Assembly (NCBI RefSeq): GCF_024343615.1
Contig: NZ_RJUB01000007.1
Span: forward strand, 55,910-119,909
DNA length: 64,000 nucleotides
Direction of reading: 5' to 3'
Source: Ferruginibacter sp. HRS2-29
GTDB lineage: Bacteria; Bacteroidota; Bacteroidia; Chitinophagales; Chitinophagaceae
Part shown: positions 17,587-25,531 of the stretch, in pieces
Layout of the letters: every line of letters starts with the position of its first letter
How positions within the stretch are numbered: position 1 is the first letter of the stretch
The notes under the pieces: generated by a model
Databases searched by the model: none
Told to the model about the DNA's origin: nothing
What the model saw: the letters and a program-made list of their open reading frames with translations, nothing else
Translations under genes and position numbers: made by a program

Positions 17587-18093
17587 CTATCCTTGAGTTC
17601 CCCAATCTTTCAATCTATGGTCGCATTCTTTTTTTGGGAGGCGAGGGTTAATGCTGATTATTTTATTTAAAAAATCAATGGCTTCCGGTTTTTGTAAATG
17701 GCCCTGAAGGATCAACTCATCCATGATCCATAGGATACCACACACAGTAACCGCTTTGGCCTGCGCCACTGCCCTCAGATATTTATCGCCGCTGAGGAGA
17801 AAAGAATCCTCTTTTTGCGCAAAGTATAATGCCGACCAGTCCTGTTCCGACAAACGGGTATCTTCTAATGCCGCCAACTGAATTTCCAGTAACATTTCTT
17901 CCGATAAAGAAACAACTACAAACTTACCCGAATCGATGTGCGGCTGCAAGGCTGCTATTTGCTCCTCGTATAATTCGGCTAAAATAATATCGGTAGTAAT
18001 AAAATTGTAATCAAGTGCCATACAATGACCGAACAGATCCGTTCGAACGAGATCTATCATAATGTTGGCATCCTGTATGGCAATTGTTTTCAT
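17587..18093 (-). CDS. PIN domain protein, probable toxin
   Basis: A protein of 168 residues with the PIN-nuclease pattern: an N-terminal strand with an acidic residue (AIQDANIMIDL), TTDIILAELYEE with the second acidic pair, LSEQDWSALYFAQKEDSFLLSGDKYLRAVA with the later aspartates, and VTVCGILWIMDEL. PIN proteins of toxin-antitoxin systems are metal-dependent RNases. It starts 23 bases after the stop of the XRE-ImmA gene and surely shares its transcript. The predicted role is the toxin, with the upstream regulator/protease as antitoxin. Confidence 0.8.
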   Translation of the reverse strand: MKTIAIQDANIMIDLVRTDLFGHCMALDYNFITTDIILAELYEEQIAALQPHIDSGKFVVVSLSEEMLLEIQLAALEDTRLSEQDWSALYFAQKEDSFLLSGDKYLRAVAQAKAVTVCGILWIMDELILQGHLQKPEAIDFLNKIISINPRLPKKECDHRLKDWGTQG

Positions 18094-18116
18094 AAGACAT
18101 TAGTATGGGCAGATAG

Positions 18117-19148
18117 TTATTTGAGCGCATCAAATTCGTCCCTGAATGCCGCCAGCTTCTTGCCTGCAAGGTTCGCCGCTTTACTCATACTCACAATCTC
18201 TTCTGCAGCCAGGCGATACACAAGATGTTCAAAGCGATAGCTTTTTTCCCTCCCGGCAAATGAACCAAGCCCCTCTTCCTTTTTATTCTTCGCAATGGTT
18301 CTCCAGAATTTATTAAAGCCGGCATCGGAAATAATATGTTTAACTTTCATACGCATCACTATAGCCTGTATCGACACCCCAAACTGTTCTTTAATATTTA
18401 CCAGTTCGCCCGGCGCTATATTGTTTCGCTTTTCTCCTACGAGTTTTTCGAGGCAATCATCGGGCAATAAAAGCGCTCCCGCAAAAGCATGGCAAATACG
18501 TTCCTTATCCGCGCCATCGGCTATGGTCAATACCAGGTGGCCCAGTTCATGCAGGCCGGTAAATCTTTTTCGTTCTACCGAATAATTTTTATTGATCACC
18601 ACCACCGGTATCTTTCCCACATAAGTGCTCAGCCCGTCAAATTCATCGGGTGCCTCCAGCTCAATCACCCGTATACCATTTACTTCCAGCATTTCAATTA
18701 CATTGGGTATCGGGTCGTAGCCCAGGTTCCACTTGTCTATCAGTTGAAGGGCGGCTGCTTCCACATCTTCCACTTCTTCAATTACCAGCTTTTTAACCGG
18801 ATTGGCAAATACGGTGTTGATATTCAGTAACTGTTCTACCTCCAGGTAGCGTTCCAAAAAATCTTTCACCCTTTCTTTAATGCTTTCTTCTTCTTTAGCA
18901 GGCAATTTGTTTTTCCGGAATTCCACGGCGTCTAACACTATTTTGCTTTCTTTCAAAAAGTAGTCAGGCTTTACCTCCAATATCTTAGCCAGCGCAATGA
19001 GCACTTCACCGGTAGGTTTCATGTGTTCTTGCTCATATTTACTGATGGCTTGCCTGGAAATATTCATCGGTAAATTATCAGCCAGTTCCTGCAGGGACCA
19101 GCCTTTCATTTTACGGGCAGATTTGAGGCGTTCGGCGAAGGAGTACAT
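18117..19148 (-). CDS. XRE regulator fused to an ImmA/IrrE metallopeptidase
   Basis: A protein of 343 residues. Residues 6-60 form an XRE helix-turn-helix (LKSARKMKGWSLQELADNLP, then SRQAISKYEQ). The C-terminal half is an ImmA/IrrE-type metallopeptidase with an intact HELGH zinc motif at 200-204 and the downstream FAGALLLPD motif. Such proteins control phage repressors or act as antitoxins for PIN-like partners; here the PIN gene follows by 23 bases. The ATG at 19148 is chosen because the HTH starts there and the promoter lies immediately upstream. Its likely operator overlaps its own promoter. Confidence 0.88.
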   Translation of the reverse strand: MYSFAERLKSARKMKGWSLQELADNLPMNISRQAISKYEQEHMKPTGEVLIALAKILEVKPDYFLKESKIVLDAVEFRKNKLPAKEEESIKERVKDFLERYLEVEQLLNINTVFANPVKKLVIEEVEDVEAAALQLIDKWNLGYDPIPNVIEMLEVNGIRVIELEAPDEFDGLSTYVGKIPVVVINKNYSVERKRFTGLHELGHLVLTIADGADKERICHAFAGALLLPDDCLEKLVGEKRNNIAPGELVNIKEQFGVSIQAIVMRMKVKHIISDAGFNKFWRTIAKNKKEEGLGSFAGREKSYRFEHLVYRLAAEEIVSMSKAANLAGKKLAAFRDEFDALK

Positions 19149-19161
19149 ATAGAAAAGTTGA

Positions 19162-19203
19162 TTGGTTGACAAAAATACAATATTTATTTGGAATGTCAAC
19201 CAA
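19162..19203. promoter_or_regulatory. Operator between divergent promoters
   Basis: TTGGTTGACA (19162-19171) and TGTCAACCAA (19194-19203) are a perfect 10-bp inverted repeat with a 22-base spacer. It overlaps the -7 element of the minus-strand XRE-ImmA promoter (TATTTTTG, 19170-19177) and lies between the -33 and -7 elements of the plus-strand promoter. The obvious candidate ligand is the XRE protein encoded next door. Confidence 0.65.
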
Positions 19204-19218
19204 AATTTAGTATATTTG
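19187..19218 (+). promoter_or_regulatory. Promoter of the small-protein gene at 19398
   Basis: TTTG (19187-19190), a 20-base spacer and TATATTTG (19211-19218) match the Bacteroidota promoter. The transcript would carry a leader of about 175 bases that includes a CCGAAGC/GCTTCGG hairpin (19236-19259). Confidence 0.6.
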
Positions 19219-19397
19219 AGTATTGAAACTAAAAACCGAAGCACTGGAATAGGCTTCGGCGGTAAAGGAAAACTTTGGCAAGAGGTCCTTACCGTACAAA
19301 TATACAGGTATATCTGTAAAATTGTATATGCTGTTCCTTGGGATTGTTGGCAGATGCCTCAATATAAAATTATCTGCCGGCTATAAAACAAATTATT

Positions 19398-19574
19398 ATG
19401 GCAAAGAATGGAAAAGTTGGAGATGGCCACCGCAACGGGGCTGTTGACAAAAGGAGCCAGGTGTTAAATCCTAGAACAGACCTCTATGTAAAAAGAGATA
19501 CAGAAACAGGTCGTTTTATGGATGTAAAAACAACTGGTGGTAAATTTAAGGGGGTAACCACAGAGAAAAACTAA
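19398..19574 (+). CDS. Small basic protein, 58 residues
   Basis: A 58-codon frame starting MAKNGKVGDGHRNGAVDKRS and continuing with KRDTETGRFMDVKTTGGKFKG. It is rich in Gly, Lys and Arg, with no membrane segment. I recall similar short proteins with the GDGHRxGAV...RSQV and KRDTxTGRFM phrases as conserved hypotheticals; no function is known to me. A consensus promoter upstream and a terminator downstream (19597-19628) make it a self-contained unit. It is divergent from, and shares an operator with, the XRE-ImmA/PIN module. Confidence 0.7.
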   Translation: MAKNGKVGDGHRNGAVDKRSQVLNPRTDLYVKRDTETGRFMDVKTTGGKFKGVTTEKN

Positions 19575-19596
19575 TTACCCAGAACAAAATACCTAA

Positions 19597-19628
19597 GCCA
19601 CCCGGGTAAAAGAGGGTGGCATTTTTTT
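19597..19628 (+). terminator. Terminator after the 58-residue protein gene
   Basis: GCCACCC and GGGTGGC form a 7-bp stem followed by ATTTTTTTATTTT. Confidence 0.8.
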
Positions 19629-19647
19629 ATTTTAAAATCTAACTTTT

Positions 19648-19809
19648 ATGACAAAATCATTACGCTATTCAACAATTGACAAAGCTACAATATGCAGTGG
19701 AAACACCTGTATGACAGTATATGGAGAAACTGCAAGGGTTGTGCAGCAAATTGCATTGATGGCTGTTATCATTGCTGCGCTTACAATGATAGCAAAAGCT
19801 ATCCGCTAA
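19648..19809 (+). CDS. Small single-pass membrane protein, 53 residues
   Basis: A 53-codon frame starting MTKSLRYSTIDKATICSGNT. It has a CxxxxC pair (residues 16 and 21), a TVYGETARVV segment, and a C-terminal hydrophobic helix (IALMAVIIAALTMIAKAI) ending in Arg. The clear amphiphilic design and complete frame support a real gene. A longer frame overlapping it in another phase gives cysteine-rich nonsense before the HigA-like domain. Function unknown; membrane location inferred. A TAACTTTT element overlaps the start codon. Confidence 0.55.
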   Translation: MTKSLRYSTIDKATICSGNTCMTVYGETARVVQQIALMAVIIAALTMIAKAIR

Positions 19810-19871
19810 ATCAAATAGCCTTGGCTGAAAAGTGCAGGGTATCCGCAGGTACCGGATCCAAAATTGTAAAT

Positions 19872-20324
19872 ATGTCTAAAACAACAAGTGCGGTAGCAGG
19901 CAAGTCAAAAAAACTTTCTGCTGCCGCCTCACTTGCAGCCAACAAAACAGGAACTTCTTTTCGTATTGGCAGCGAAGAAGCCTACGAGTTGACCATGCAG
20001 GAGATCGATACGCTGATGCGTAAAGGCGAAGCGAAATTGAATGTTAATGAAAAAAACCGATTGGCAGCATTAGCTGATGCGGCTGAGCGGTATGAAGATA
20101 CCAACCATCCTTTGCCCCTTCCGGCTTCCTTGCCGGATATCATCCGGTTGAAATTATTGCAATTGAGCATTCGTCAAAATTATGCGGCCCAATTATTAGG
20201 CGTGAGTGACGCCAAATTTTCACTCATCATGAATGGAAAACAAAAGCCTGACATTTTTTTTGTGAAAGCCGTGCACGATAAACTAAAAGTGGATGGAAAC
20301 CTGATTCTTAAGGCAATTGCCTGA
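19872..20324 (+). CDS. HigA-like HTH protein (COG5499-type antitoxin)
   Basis: A protein of 150 residues. The core AYELTMQEIDTLMRKGEAKL, the HPLPLPASLPDIIRLKLLQL stretch and the C-terminal helix-turn-helix (RQNYAAQLLGVSDAKFSLIMNGKQKP) match the HigA-type antitoxin/regulator group. The first 40 residues are low-complexity and basic. HigA normally follows a HigB RNase gene; none is present here, so this is an orphan or works with something else, such as the small membrane protein upstream. The ATG at 19872 is preferred over an earlier one at 19692, which would overlap the 53-residue gene. Confidence 0.7.
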   Translation: MSKTTSAVAGKSKKLSAAASLAANKTGTSFRIGSEEAYELTMQEIDTLMRKGEAKLNVNEKNRLAALADAAERYEDTNHPLPLPASLPDIIRLKLLQLSIRQNYAAQLLGVSDAKFSLIMNGKQKPDIFFVKAVHDKLKVDGNLILKAIA

Positions 20325-20450
20325 GGGGTGTCATCTGTCGGTCGTGTACAACAGAGCAGGTTGAACCACTGAGGACACACAGTACGTAGAGGTCACAGAG
20401 AGATTTTTTTATTTTTCTCTGTGTCCATCCTACGCCTCGTTTCATGGTAC

Positions 20451-20488
20451 ATGAACCGAAATAAATAGTTTCAGAGAGAACGGTTCAT
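20451..20488. repeat. ATGAACCG/CGGTTCAT inverted repeat
   Basis: ATGAACCG (20451-20458) and CGGTTCAT (20481-20488) are exact inverted copies in the 283-base gap before the AT-rich cassette. A degenerate CACAGAGAGA.../TCTCTGTG hairpin with a T run (about 20393-20425) lies just before and may terminate the HigA-like transcript. Confidence 0.5.
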
Positions 20489-20607
20489 TTGCCACGAATC
20501 AAGGCGGAGGAACAAGTACGGAATACTAGATATTGAATCAATAAAACGTTTTTATATAAGAATTAATTTTAACTTACAATCAGAAGAGACTTCACTAAAA
20601 TACTAAT

Positions 20608-21399
20608 ATGCCGTATAAGGATTTTTTAGAGGATTTCCCCCTATTTAAAAAATATAAAGCTAAATTTTGGGATGCTTTAAATAATTATCCCAAACCTGCA
20701 ATAAATATGAATTGTCAGAGCTGTAAATCTTTACAGACTTTTAGCATGACAAATGAATTTTTTGACTTGAAAGAGTACATCAACTATCCCGCTGCAGGCT
20801 GTAAGGTACGACTCGAATATTTGTGTCAATCTTGCAGAAATTTTACAAGAGAATTCTTTATTTATATTAGCTCCAATCTTGATTATATTTATAAAATTGG
20901 ACAATATCCGGAGTGGGAAATAAAAATAGATAAAAATCTAGAATTGACATTAGGGAAACATTTATCAGTATTTAAAAAAGGATTGGTCTGTGAATCTCAA
21001 GGTTATGGAATTGGAGCATTTGCATACTATCGCAGAATAACTGAAAACATAATAGACGAATTACTTGATTCAATAAGCGAATTAATTGAAACAGGCGATA
21101 GAGAAAAGTATAAGGCTGCATTGATACTAACTAAAAAAACTAGGGTTACACAAGAAAAAATAGATCTTGTAAAAGATCTTTTACCCACAGTATTACGTCC
21201 AAATGGAATGAATCCATTAGGTGTTCTTCATAGTGAACTAAGTGAAGGAATTCACTCAGAGACTGATGAAAATTGCCTTGAGGTAGCAGGTCATGTCCGA
21301 GAAATTCTTACCTTTCTTTGCACTCAAATTATTCTAAGTAAGCAAACGGCGAAAAACTTTACAAATAGTATGCAGGCGTTACTTAATAAAAAGAAATGA
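20608..21399 (+). CDS. Zinc-ribbon protein with DUF4145-like helical domain
   Basis: A cytoplasmic protein of 263 residues. A treble-clef or ribbon-like motif is formed by C36-x2-C39 and C73-x2-C76. The C-terminal half is helical, with the phrase GYGIGAFAYYRRITENIIDE followed by helices and HSELSEGIHSE, reminiscent of DUF4145-type domains found in many defence and restriction-linked proteins. The family is not firmly recognised. It is visibly AT-rich compared with the chromosome around it, and the next gene, a P-loop ATPase, starts 60 bases later. The pair looks like one transferred unit. Confidence 0.75.
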   Translation: MPYKDFLEDFPLFKKYKAKFWDALNNYPKPAINMNCQSCKSLQTFSMTNEFFDLKEYINYPAAGCKVRLEYLCQSCRNFTREFFIYISSNLDYIYKIGQYPEWEIKIDKNLELTLGKHLSVFKKGLVCESQGYGIGAFAYYRRITENIIDELLDSISELIETGDREKYKAALILTKKTRVTQEKIDLVKDLLPTVLRPNGMNPLGVLHSELSEGIHSETDENCLEVAGHVREILTFLCTQIILSKQTAKNFTNSMQALLNKKK

Positions 21400-21459
21400 T
21401 TTAATATGTTTAGAAATTTTGGATAAGTCTGAAAACTGAAAACCGCGAAAAAATAGAGT

Positions 21460-23082
21460 ATGAAAAAATATGTAGAACTAAACTTGGGATTTGGGGATGC
21501 TGAAAATTATATAAAAAGAGAAAATAAAGCTTTATTAAATAGATATTTCATAAAAACAGAAGAGCTATATAATATATTGGACTCTAGCAGATATTTTCTT
21601 ATTGGTGATAAAGGAACTGGGAAAACTGCATATTCTCTATTTCTTTCGAATAATGAATTTGGAAATACATCCTCTTATCTAAATTATATACGCGAAACAG
21701 AGTATGTAAAATTTATTCAACTAAAAAAGGAAAAGCAGTTAACATTAACCGAATATACTAATATTTGGAAAGTCCTAATTTATGTGTTGCTTGCACAACA
21801 AATTCAAAAAGGAGAAAAGGACTCAACTCTTTTTTCCAGTACTTCTAAATTTAAACCTCTTAAAGAGGCAATGGATTCTTTTTACAAATCAGCATTTTCT
21901 CCAGAAATCATTTATGCTTTAAACGTCATTGAAGAAACAAAAGAGGTTGCCGAATTATTAAACAAATTTTTTAAAATATCTGGGCAAGAAAATCTTAGTC
22001 AATCCTTTACGGAAAGTAAATTTCAAATTAATTTATTATATATTCAAAGAAAATTCGAAGATGCATTGGGCTCGTTAAAACTTGAGAAAAGCCATATTGT
22101 TTTTATCGATGGGATTGATATTCGCCCAAGAAATATTGAGTTTGAGGATTATTTAGAATGCGTTAAGGGGTTAGCTAATGCCGTGTGGACTTTAAATAAC
22201 GATTTTTTTTCCAAGATTAAAGGTTCGGTAGGACGCCTTAAAGTTATGATTCTTGTGAGACCAGATATCTTTTCCCAGCTTGGTCTTCAAAATTTGAATA
22301 ATAAAGTTAGAGACAATGGTGTATTATTAGATTGGAAAACAACTTATCCTGCATATAAAAATTCTTCTATATTTAAGATGGCCGATAATATTTTAAATTC
22401 ACAACAGGATGAACATCAGGTTGACGGTAATTGCTGGAATTATTATTTTCCTTTTAAACCTCGAGTATACAATAAAATTGAAGATTCATTTATTTCTTTT
22501 TTAAGGTTTTCTATGTTTAGGCCTAGAGATATTGTTACGATGATGAAAATACTTCAAGAAAATTTAAAACAGGATAAGGAAAGACAACTACCAGTAATAG
22601 ATCAATTGGATTTTGAGAATCCTGAGTTCAAAAAGAAGTATTCTGATTATCTCCTTGGAGAAATTAAGGATTACTTAGCTTTTTATCATTCTGATAAAGA
22701 CTATGAATTATTTTTAAAATTCTTCGAATATCTAAACGGCAAAGCTCAATTTAACTATGACGAATTTATGTTTTGTTATGAGCAGTTTGCACTTCATATT
22801 GAGAAAAACAATATCGACACCCCTAAATTTTTCGAGTCAAGTGATAGTTTTTTGCAGTTTTTATTTGACTTAAATATTATTTGCTATGTTGAAGAAACTG
22901 AGGACTACGAGCCTCATATACATTGGTCGTACAGAGAAAGAACCTATTCAAACATAAATCCTAAAGTAAAAGAAGGTGTTAAATATTCAATACACTACGG
23001 TTTGCAAAAGGCATTTAATACGGGAAAGGCGTATAAGAAACGAGTAATTAAAAAAGTAAATCGGAGGATAGATAAAAAGTGA
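21460..23082 (+). CDS. P-loop ATPase, Sll1717-like, probable defence gene
   Basis: A protein of 540 residues. Walker A GDKGTGKT lies at 49-56, preceded by SSRYFLIG; Walker B IVFIDGID lies at 213-220. The N-terminal FGDAENYIKRENKALLNRYF and the LKVMILVRPDIFSQLG sensor-like strand match the Sll1717-type P-loop ATPase family. The last 150 residues may form a winged-helix or regulatory region. No nuclease or other effector motif is seen in the protein. Strong AT bias and AT-ending codons mark it as foreign. It is probably co-transcribed with the zinc-ribbon gene before it. Confidence 0.78.
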   Translation: MKKYVELNLGFGDAENYIKRENKALLNRYFIKTEELYNILDSSRYFLIGDKGTGKTAYSLFLSNNEFGNTSSYLNYIRETEYVKFIQLKKEKQLTLTEYTNIWKVLIYVLLAQQIQKGEKDSTLFSSTSKFKPLKEAMDSFYKSAFSPEIIYALNVIEETKEVAELLNKFFKISGQENLSQSFTESKFQINLLYIQRKFEDALGSLKLEKSHIVFIDGIDIRPRNIEFEDYLECVKGLANAVWTLNNDFFSKIKGSVGRLKVMILVRPDIFSQLGLQNLNNKVRDNGVLLDWKTTYPAYKNSSIFKMADNILNSQQDEHQVDGNCWNYYFPFKPRVYNKIEDSFISFLRFSMFRPRDIVTMMKILQENLKQDKERQLPVIDQLDFENPEFKKKYSDYLLGEIKDYLAFYHSDKDYELFLKFFEYLNGKAQFNYDEFMFCYEQFALHIEKNNIDTPKFFESSDSFLQFLFDLNIICYVEETEDYEPHIHWSYRERTYSNINPKVKEGVKYSIHYGLQKAFNTGKAYKKRVIKKVNRRIDKK

Positions 23083-23243
23083 TTTAAATTAGTAAAGTAG
23101 TATCACAATGTTGGTAGTGCCACAAGAATTATTTCCTATCAACCGATCGATGAAATAATTGGCCGTTAGTGTTTAGAAGGATCATCCATATTTATCGATT
23201 TTTCGATTTTGCGACCTAGCTACTAAAGAGCAAATTTATTAAT

Positions 23244-23813
23244 TTATATATTCGACTCAGATGGACTTCTTTTCACCTCCACCAACCACCCTCCCTCCAC
23301 AATCCCCATCATCCTCTCCCTCCATTTCAGCACATCCCCAATTTTATACCTCCCTTCAATACTCCCATTACTCAACGCCGCTTCCATCAATTCCTCCAGT
23401 ACCTCTTCCCATTGGCGTATGCCGTTCAGTTTTCTAAGCGCCCAATAGGGGGTTTGCCATTCTGCAAAATTTAAATATCTGGAGTGTTCTTCCCATCGGG
23501 GTAAACATGGCGCCTGATTCAGGCAAGTACCAGGCATATCTTTGCCGCCTGCGGTATCATGATCGATAACGCTCAATTTCTTTCCTGTACTGTAGTTAAT
23601 GATCTCGGCAGCGGTAAACAACCGGTAAAGCTGCTGGCTGAAGAAGACAATATCCACCGGTGCAGACTTTTTGTAATATTTTTCTTTGCATGCCCATTTA
23701 AACAACCGGTCGGTTTCCTCCAGGGCTTCGGGAAGATGGTAACAACTAAAAAATTCGTGGATGGCTTCGTAAGCTTCTTGAATGCTGTGGATGGACTGTT
23801 GGTGAGTTTTCAT
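23244..23813 (-). CDS. Hypothetical protein
   Basis: A protein of 189 residues from the ATG at 23813; a start at 23876 would add 21 residues. It is hydrophilic and partly helical (IHSIQEAYEAIHEFFSCYHL; WEEVLEELMEAALSN), with aromatic-rich stretches (SRYLNFAEWQTPYWALRKLN). There is no signal peptide and no known catalytic motif. I recognise no family. Its codon use is like the chromosome and unlike the AT-rich pair to its left. Confidence 0.65.
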   Translation of the reverse strand: MKTHQQSIHSIQEAYEAIHEFFSCYHLPEALEETDRLFKWACKEKYYKKSAPVDIVFFSQQLYRLFTAAEIINYSTGKKLSVIDHDTAGGKDMPGTCLNQAPCLPRWEEHSRYLNFAEWQTPYWALRKLNGIRQWEEVLEELMEAALSNGSIEGRYKIGDVLKWRERMMGIVEGGWLVEVKRSPSESNI

Positions 23814-24008
23814 GCTGGTATTATTTGATGGTGAGCGGTACATCAAATAATAACAATAAAGTTCCCGCATCGTCATGCAAGAACTTTAGCCTTTCCTGTG
23901 CTTAGATGTACCAGATTTCAGAACGGAAAGTTGACGGAATAAAGATAAAACAAAATGATGACACTTAGTGTATCATTACCTAATTTATTTTTTTGTCTAT
24001 TTGTAGCT

Positions 24009-24239
24009 ATGAGCGAACAAATAAATACTGTCCTGATCAATAAAATCGGGCTTGTTGTAAAACAATTGAGAGCGGAAAAAGGCGTTTCCCAAAGAGACAT
24101 GTATGATGATACTGGAGTGCATGTAGGAAGAATTGAAACTTCCGGGAGAAATTTATCAATTAGTACTTTGTCGTTGCTTGCAGACTATTTTGAAATTAAG
24201 CTTTCAGATTTTTTCAAATTAGTGGAAAAACAAAAATGA
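24009..24239 (+). CDS. XRE-family HTH regulator, short
   Basis: A protein of 76 residues that is almost wholly an XRE helix-turn-helix: IGLVVKQLRAEKGVSQRDMY, then VHVGRIETSGRNLSISTLSL and LADYFEIKLSDFF. The ATG at 24009 is chosen because the upstream open frame encodes an unrelated hydrophobic stretch. It probably controls its own promoter or a neighbour. It is divergent from the hypothetical gene at 23244-23813. Confidence 0.82.
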   Translation: MSEQINTVLINKIGLVVKQLRAEKGVSQRDMYDDTGVHVGRIETSGRNLSISTLSLLADYFEIKLSDFFKLVEKQK

Positions 24240-24286
24240 GATGTTACTCAACATCTCATTACAGTAATTACTCTAATAGGCAAACG

Positions 24287-24490
24287 TCAGAAAGGAATTT
24301 CATTGTCAAGTAATGCGACAATAGTTGAATCGGCAATACTATTTAATGATTGCTCAGTTAAGGCGTCCTTGCCATACTCATGTTCCAATAGTAATATCAA
24401 TTTGATATTTTCCGGGGCATACATTATTAATCTGTCTACAATTTTCGCAAGCACTAGCGTAGCGAATTTTTCATCTTGAAATAGCTTCAT
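24287..24490 (-). CDS. Small hypothetical protein, 67 residues
   Basis: A 67-codon frame giving an amphipathic helical protein (KFATLVLAKIVDRLIMYAPE; EHEYGKDALTEQSLNSIADS). A TAGGTTTG -7 element lies 11 bases upstream of the ATG (24501-24508, minus strand), which supports transcription. No family recognised. It converges with the short XRE gene. Confidence 0.5.
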   Translation of the reverse strand: MKLFQDEKFATLVLAKIVDRLIMYAPENIKLILLLEHEYGKDALTEQSLNSIADSTIVALLDNEIPF

Positions 24491-24851
24491 AATTTTTCTT
24501 CAAACCTACTTGAGGATGCTGAGCAAACCTTGGGAAAAACACCAGAGTAAACGGGTATTTTTCTGCTGCTGACAGGTGTATTCTTCCTACAGTCGAAAAG
24601 TAATAACTATTCAGGAAATCTAAATATTGCATAATTGTAAAACCTATTTATTAATATTATTATGCTTACTCCGAACACTCATTTAACTCTTCACTCGCCG
24701 CAGGTCTGGGGACCACGCGTCGGCTTTCGCAACGCGAAGTTTTTATGATTGACTATTCCAAAATTTCATACTCATATTACTGAGTAAAAAGCTCCGCCTC
24801 TTATAGCACCGGCTAATCGGCTGAATTGTACCATTTCAAAATGAAAATTTC

Positions 24852-24878
24852 ATTTTGGTACATAGTATGTACCAAAAT
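24852..24878. promoter_or_regulatory. 27-bp perfect palindrome over a start codon
   Basis: ATTTTGGTACATA, a central G, and the exact reverse complement TATGTACCAAAAT. Extra half sites flank it: TTGTACCATTT at about 24826 and TTGGTACAATT at about 24896. The ATG of the following HTH gene (24867) lies inside the right arm. It is most likely an autoregulatory operator. The 24491-24851 stretch before it holds no gene I can support. Confidence 0.7.
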
Positions 24879-25529
24879 CAAAAATCTTTTTTAAATTGGT
24901 ACAATTCTTCCATTTTTAAAAAAAATATCTTGACCCTACGGCAATATAGAAAAATGGGTAAACTCACCCAGCAGGCAATGGCAGAACTGCTAAAAACAAC
25001 CCGTACGCAGATCAATATGGCCGAACGTGGCCTGCGCAATCTGCCGCCGAAAGCTGCCCAACGGCTGGACGAACTTATTGCAAATGCAGGTCAGGCAGGT
25101 AGAATGCCCGCTGAGAACCAAATCGACATGATGACAAGTGAGCAGATGCTGGGTTTTCAGGCAAGGGATATCTGGGAAGAGCTGCTGGTGGAAAATCATA
25201 TCAAGCTCACGAAATATACCCGCCAGCTTCAAAAGATGGAACAGAAATTCAATAAATCGCTTTCGAAAAGTAAAAGGTTGTGGGAAGTAGTAGAAAAACT
25301 TTCCTCTATCGGCGGTGCAAAAGCTGAGATCGACTATTTTGACGACAGGCAGAAAGATGCCGAAAAGCAACTCCATGCTTACGGGCCGGTAGCGCAATTG
25401 CGAACACAATTACAAATCGACTTAATACTCGCGGAGCGAAAGCTTTTGAAAGAATATCTTAACCCCGCTACCAAAACTGTTGTTGGCGAACTGATTGGTG
25501 TGATCGCCGGCAAAAAATTCTTTGAATAA
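24867..25529 (+). CDS. XRE-type HTH protein with coiled-coil domain
   Basis: A protein of 220 residues. The helix-turn-helix (LRQYRKMGKLTQQAMAELLK, then TTRTQINMAERGLRNLPPKA) is followed by a long helical region with charged heptads (IKLTKYTRQLQKMEQKFNKS; DDRQKDAEKQLHAYG) likely to form a coiled coil, and a C-terminal helix ending GVIAGKKFFE. The ATG at 24867 sits within a 27-bp palindrome; a start at 24954 is possible but would remove the first part of the HTH. The gene looks like an autoregulated regulator of unknown target. Confidence 0.75.
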   Translation: MYQNQKSFLNWYNSSIFKKNILTLRQYRKMGKLTQQAMAELLKTTRTQINMAERGLRNLPPKAAQRLDELIANAGQAGRMPAENQIDMMTSEQMLGFQARDIWEELLVENHIKLTKYTRQLQKMEQKFNKSLSKSKRLWEVVEKLSSIGGAKAEIDYFDDRQKDAEKQLHAYGPVAQLRTQLQIDLILAERKLLKEYLNPATKTVVGELIGVIAGKKFFE

Positions 25530-25531
25530 AG

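Noticed and set aside
17325..17605. Two overlapping minus-strand frames after the tRNA repeats
   Set aside because: There is no domain, and one runs into the degenerate tRNA; a transposase fragment was considered but no motif supports it.
19692..19871. Longer start for the HigA-like gene
   Set aside because: The extra 60 residues are cysteine-rich and overlap the better-supported 53-residue gene in another frame.
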